The position numbers and the translations under genes were made by a program. From Brevundimonas vancanneytii (lineage in GTDB: Bacteria > Pseudomonadota > Alphaproteobacteria > Caulobacterales > Caulobacteraceae), in the NCBI GenBank assembly GCA_945874855.1, contig CAMCIP010000127.1:1-6686 (forward strand): a stretch of 6,686 nt of DNA, written 5' to 3'. The notes below the pieces were generated by a model that was not told the DNA's origin, did not search any database, and saw only the letters and a list, made by a program, of their open reading frames with translations. How positions within the stretch are numbered: the stretch's first letter is position 1; every line of letters begins with the position of its first letter. This document shows positions 6,517 to 6,686 of this stretch, one piece after another.

Positions 6517-6686
6517 ATGCCTCGCCTCGTCCTGCTGCGCCACGGCCAGAGCCGGTGGAACCTCGAGAACCGCTTCACCGGCTGGGTCGACGTCGACCTG
6601 ACCGAGCGGGGGGAAGCCGAAGGCCGTCGCGCCGGCGAACTGCTGGCCGAGGCCGGCTTCACGCCGGCGGTGATGTTCACCTCGGT
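6517..6686 (+). CDS. gpmA: 2,3-bisphosphoglycerate-dependent phosphoglycerate mutase, N-terminal part (runs off right edge)
   Basis: It interconverts 3- and 2-phosphoglycerate in glycolysis and gluconeogenesis in the cytoplasm. Fifty-six codons are visible. The translation begins MPRLVLLRHGQSRWNLENRF and continues TGWVDVDLTERGEAEGRRAG to FTS at the edge. The RHG motif at 8-10 supplies the catalytic histidine (His9) that is phosphorylated during the reaction. The WN.ENRFTGW.DVDL stretch (14-28) is specific to dPGM/GpmA and separates it from the broader histidine phosphatase superfamily. The following FTS fits the start of the YTSVLKRA segment in E. coli. The ATG is preceded by GGAGA at 6505-6509. 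It is divergent from the PMM/PGM gene, with 95 bp between them. The C-terminal part, which holds the second catalytic histidine, is outside the window. Confidence 0.93.
   Translation, partial: MPRLVLLRHGQSRWNLENRFTGWVDVDLTERGEAEGRRAGELLAEAGFTPAVMFTS

Noticed and set aside
6498..6680. 60-codon minus-strand frame at the right edge
   Set aside because: It lies opposite gpmA, whose RHG and ENRFTGW motifs are certain, and it is rich in Ser, Arg and Pro with no recognisable domain.

Overview
This is a GC-rich stretch of chromosomal housekeeping DNA, probably from an alphaproteobacterium and most likely from Caulobacterales (Caulobacter/Brevundimonas-like). Three things suggest this. The phosphomannomutase is of the FREYDARW type that I associate with alphaproteobacteria. 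GC is very high at third codon positions, which leaves long open antisense frames. Two intergenic promoter candidates fit the Caulobacter housekeeping consensus (TTGaCgS, 10-14 bp, GCTANAWC) rather than the E. coli one. The genus is inference. I see no mobile element, CRISPR array, tRNA or rRNA.

Layout, left to right. (1) The 5' part of galU on the minus strand runs off the left edge. (2) glmS, complete, minus strand, lies 62 bp upstream of galU and may be cotranscribed with it. (3) A 179-bp divergent intergenic region separates glmS from glmM. It holds a perfect 16-bp palindrome, crossing inverted repeats and a helically phased direct repeat. (4) glmM, complete, plus strand, starts at TTG. 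(5) A flavoprotein of the YdhS-like FAD/NAD(P)-binding family, minus strand, converges on glmM so tightly that both stop codons lie within one CTAG. (6) A phosphomannomutase/phosphoglucomutase, minus strand, lies 68 bp upstream of the flavoprotein gene. (7) A 95-bp divergent region carries back-to-back promoter candidates. (8) The 5' part of gpmA on the plus strand runs off the right edge.

Function. Four of the six genes make activated sugars for the cell envelope. GlmS converts fructose-6-P to glucosamine-6-P, and GlmM converts that to glucosamine-1-P for UDP-GlcNAc (peptidoglycan, lipid A). The PMM/PGM makes hexose-1-phosphates, and GalU turns glucose-1-P into UDP-glucose. GpmA belongs to lower glycolysis. 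The flavoprotein has no clear link to these pathways.

No new multi-gene system is evident. What merits a second look is regulatory and architectural: a probably leaderless PMM/PGM transcript, overlapping convergent stops flanked by an 11-bp inverted repeat, the palindrome in front of glmS, and alternative hairpins in front of the flavoprotein start.
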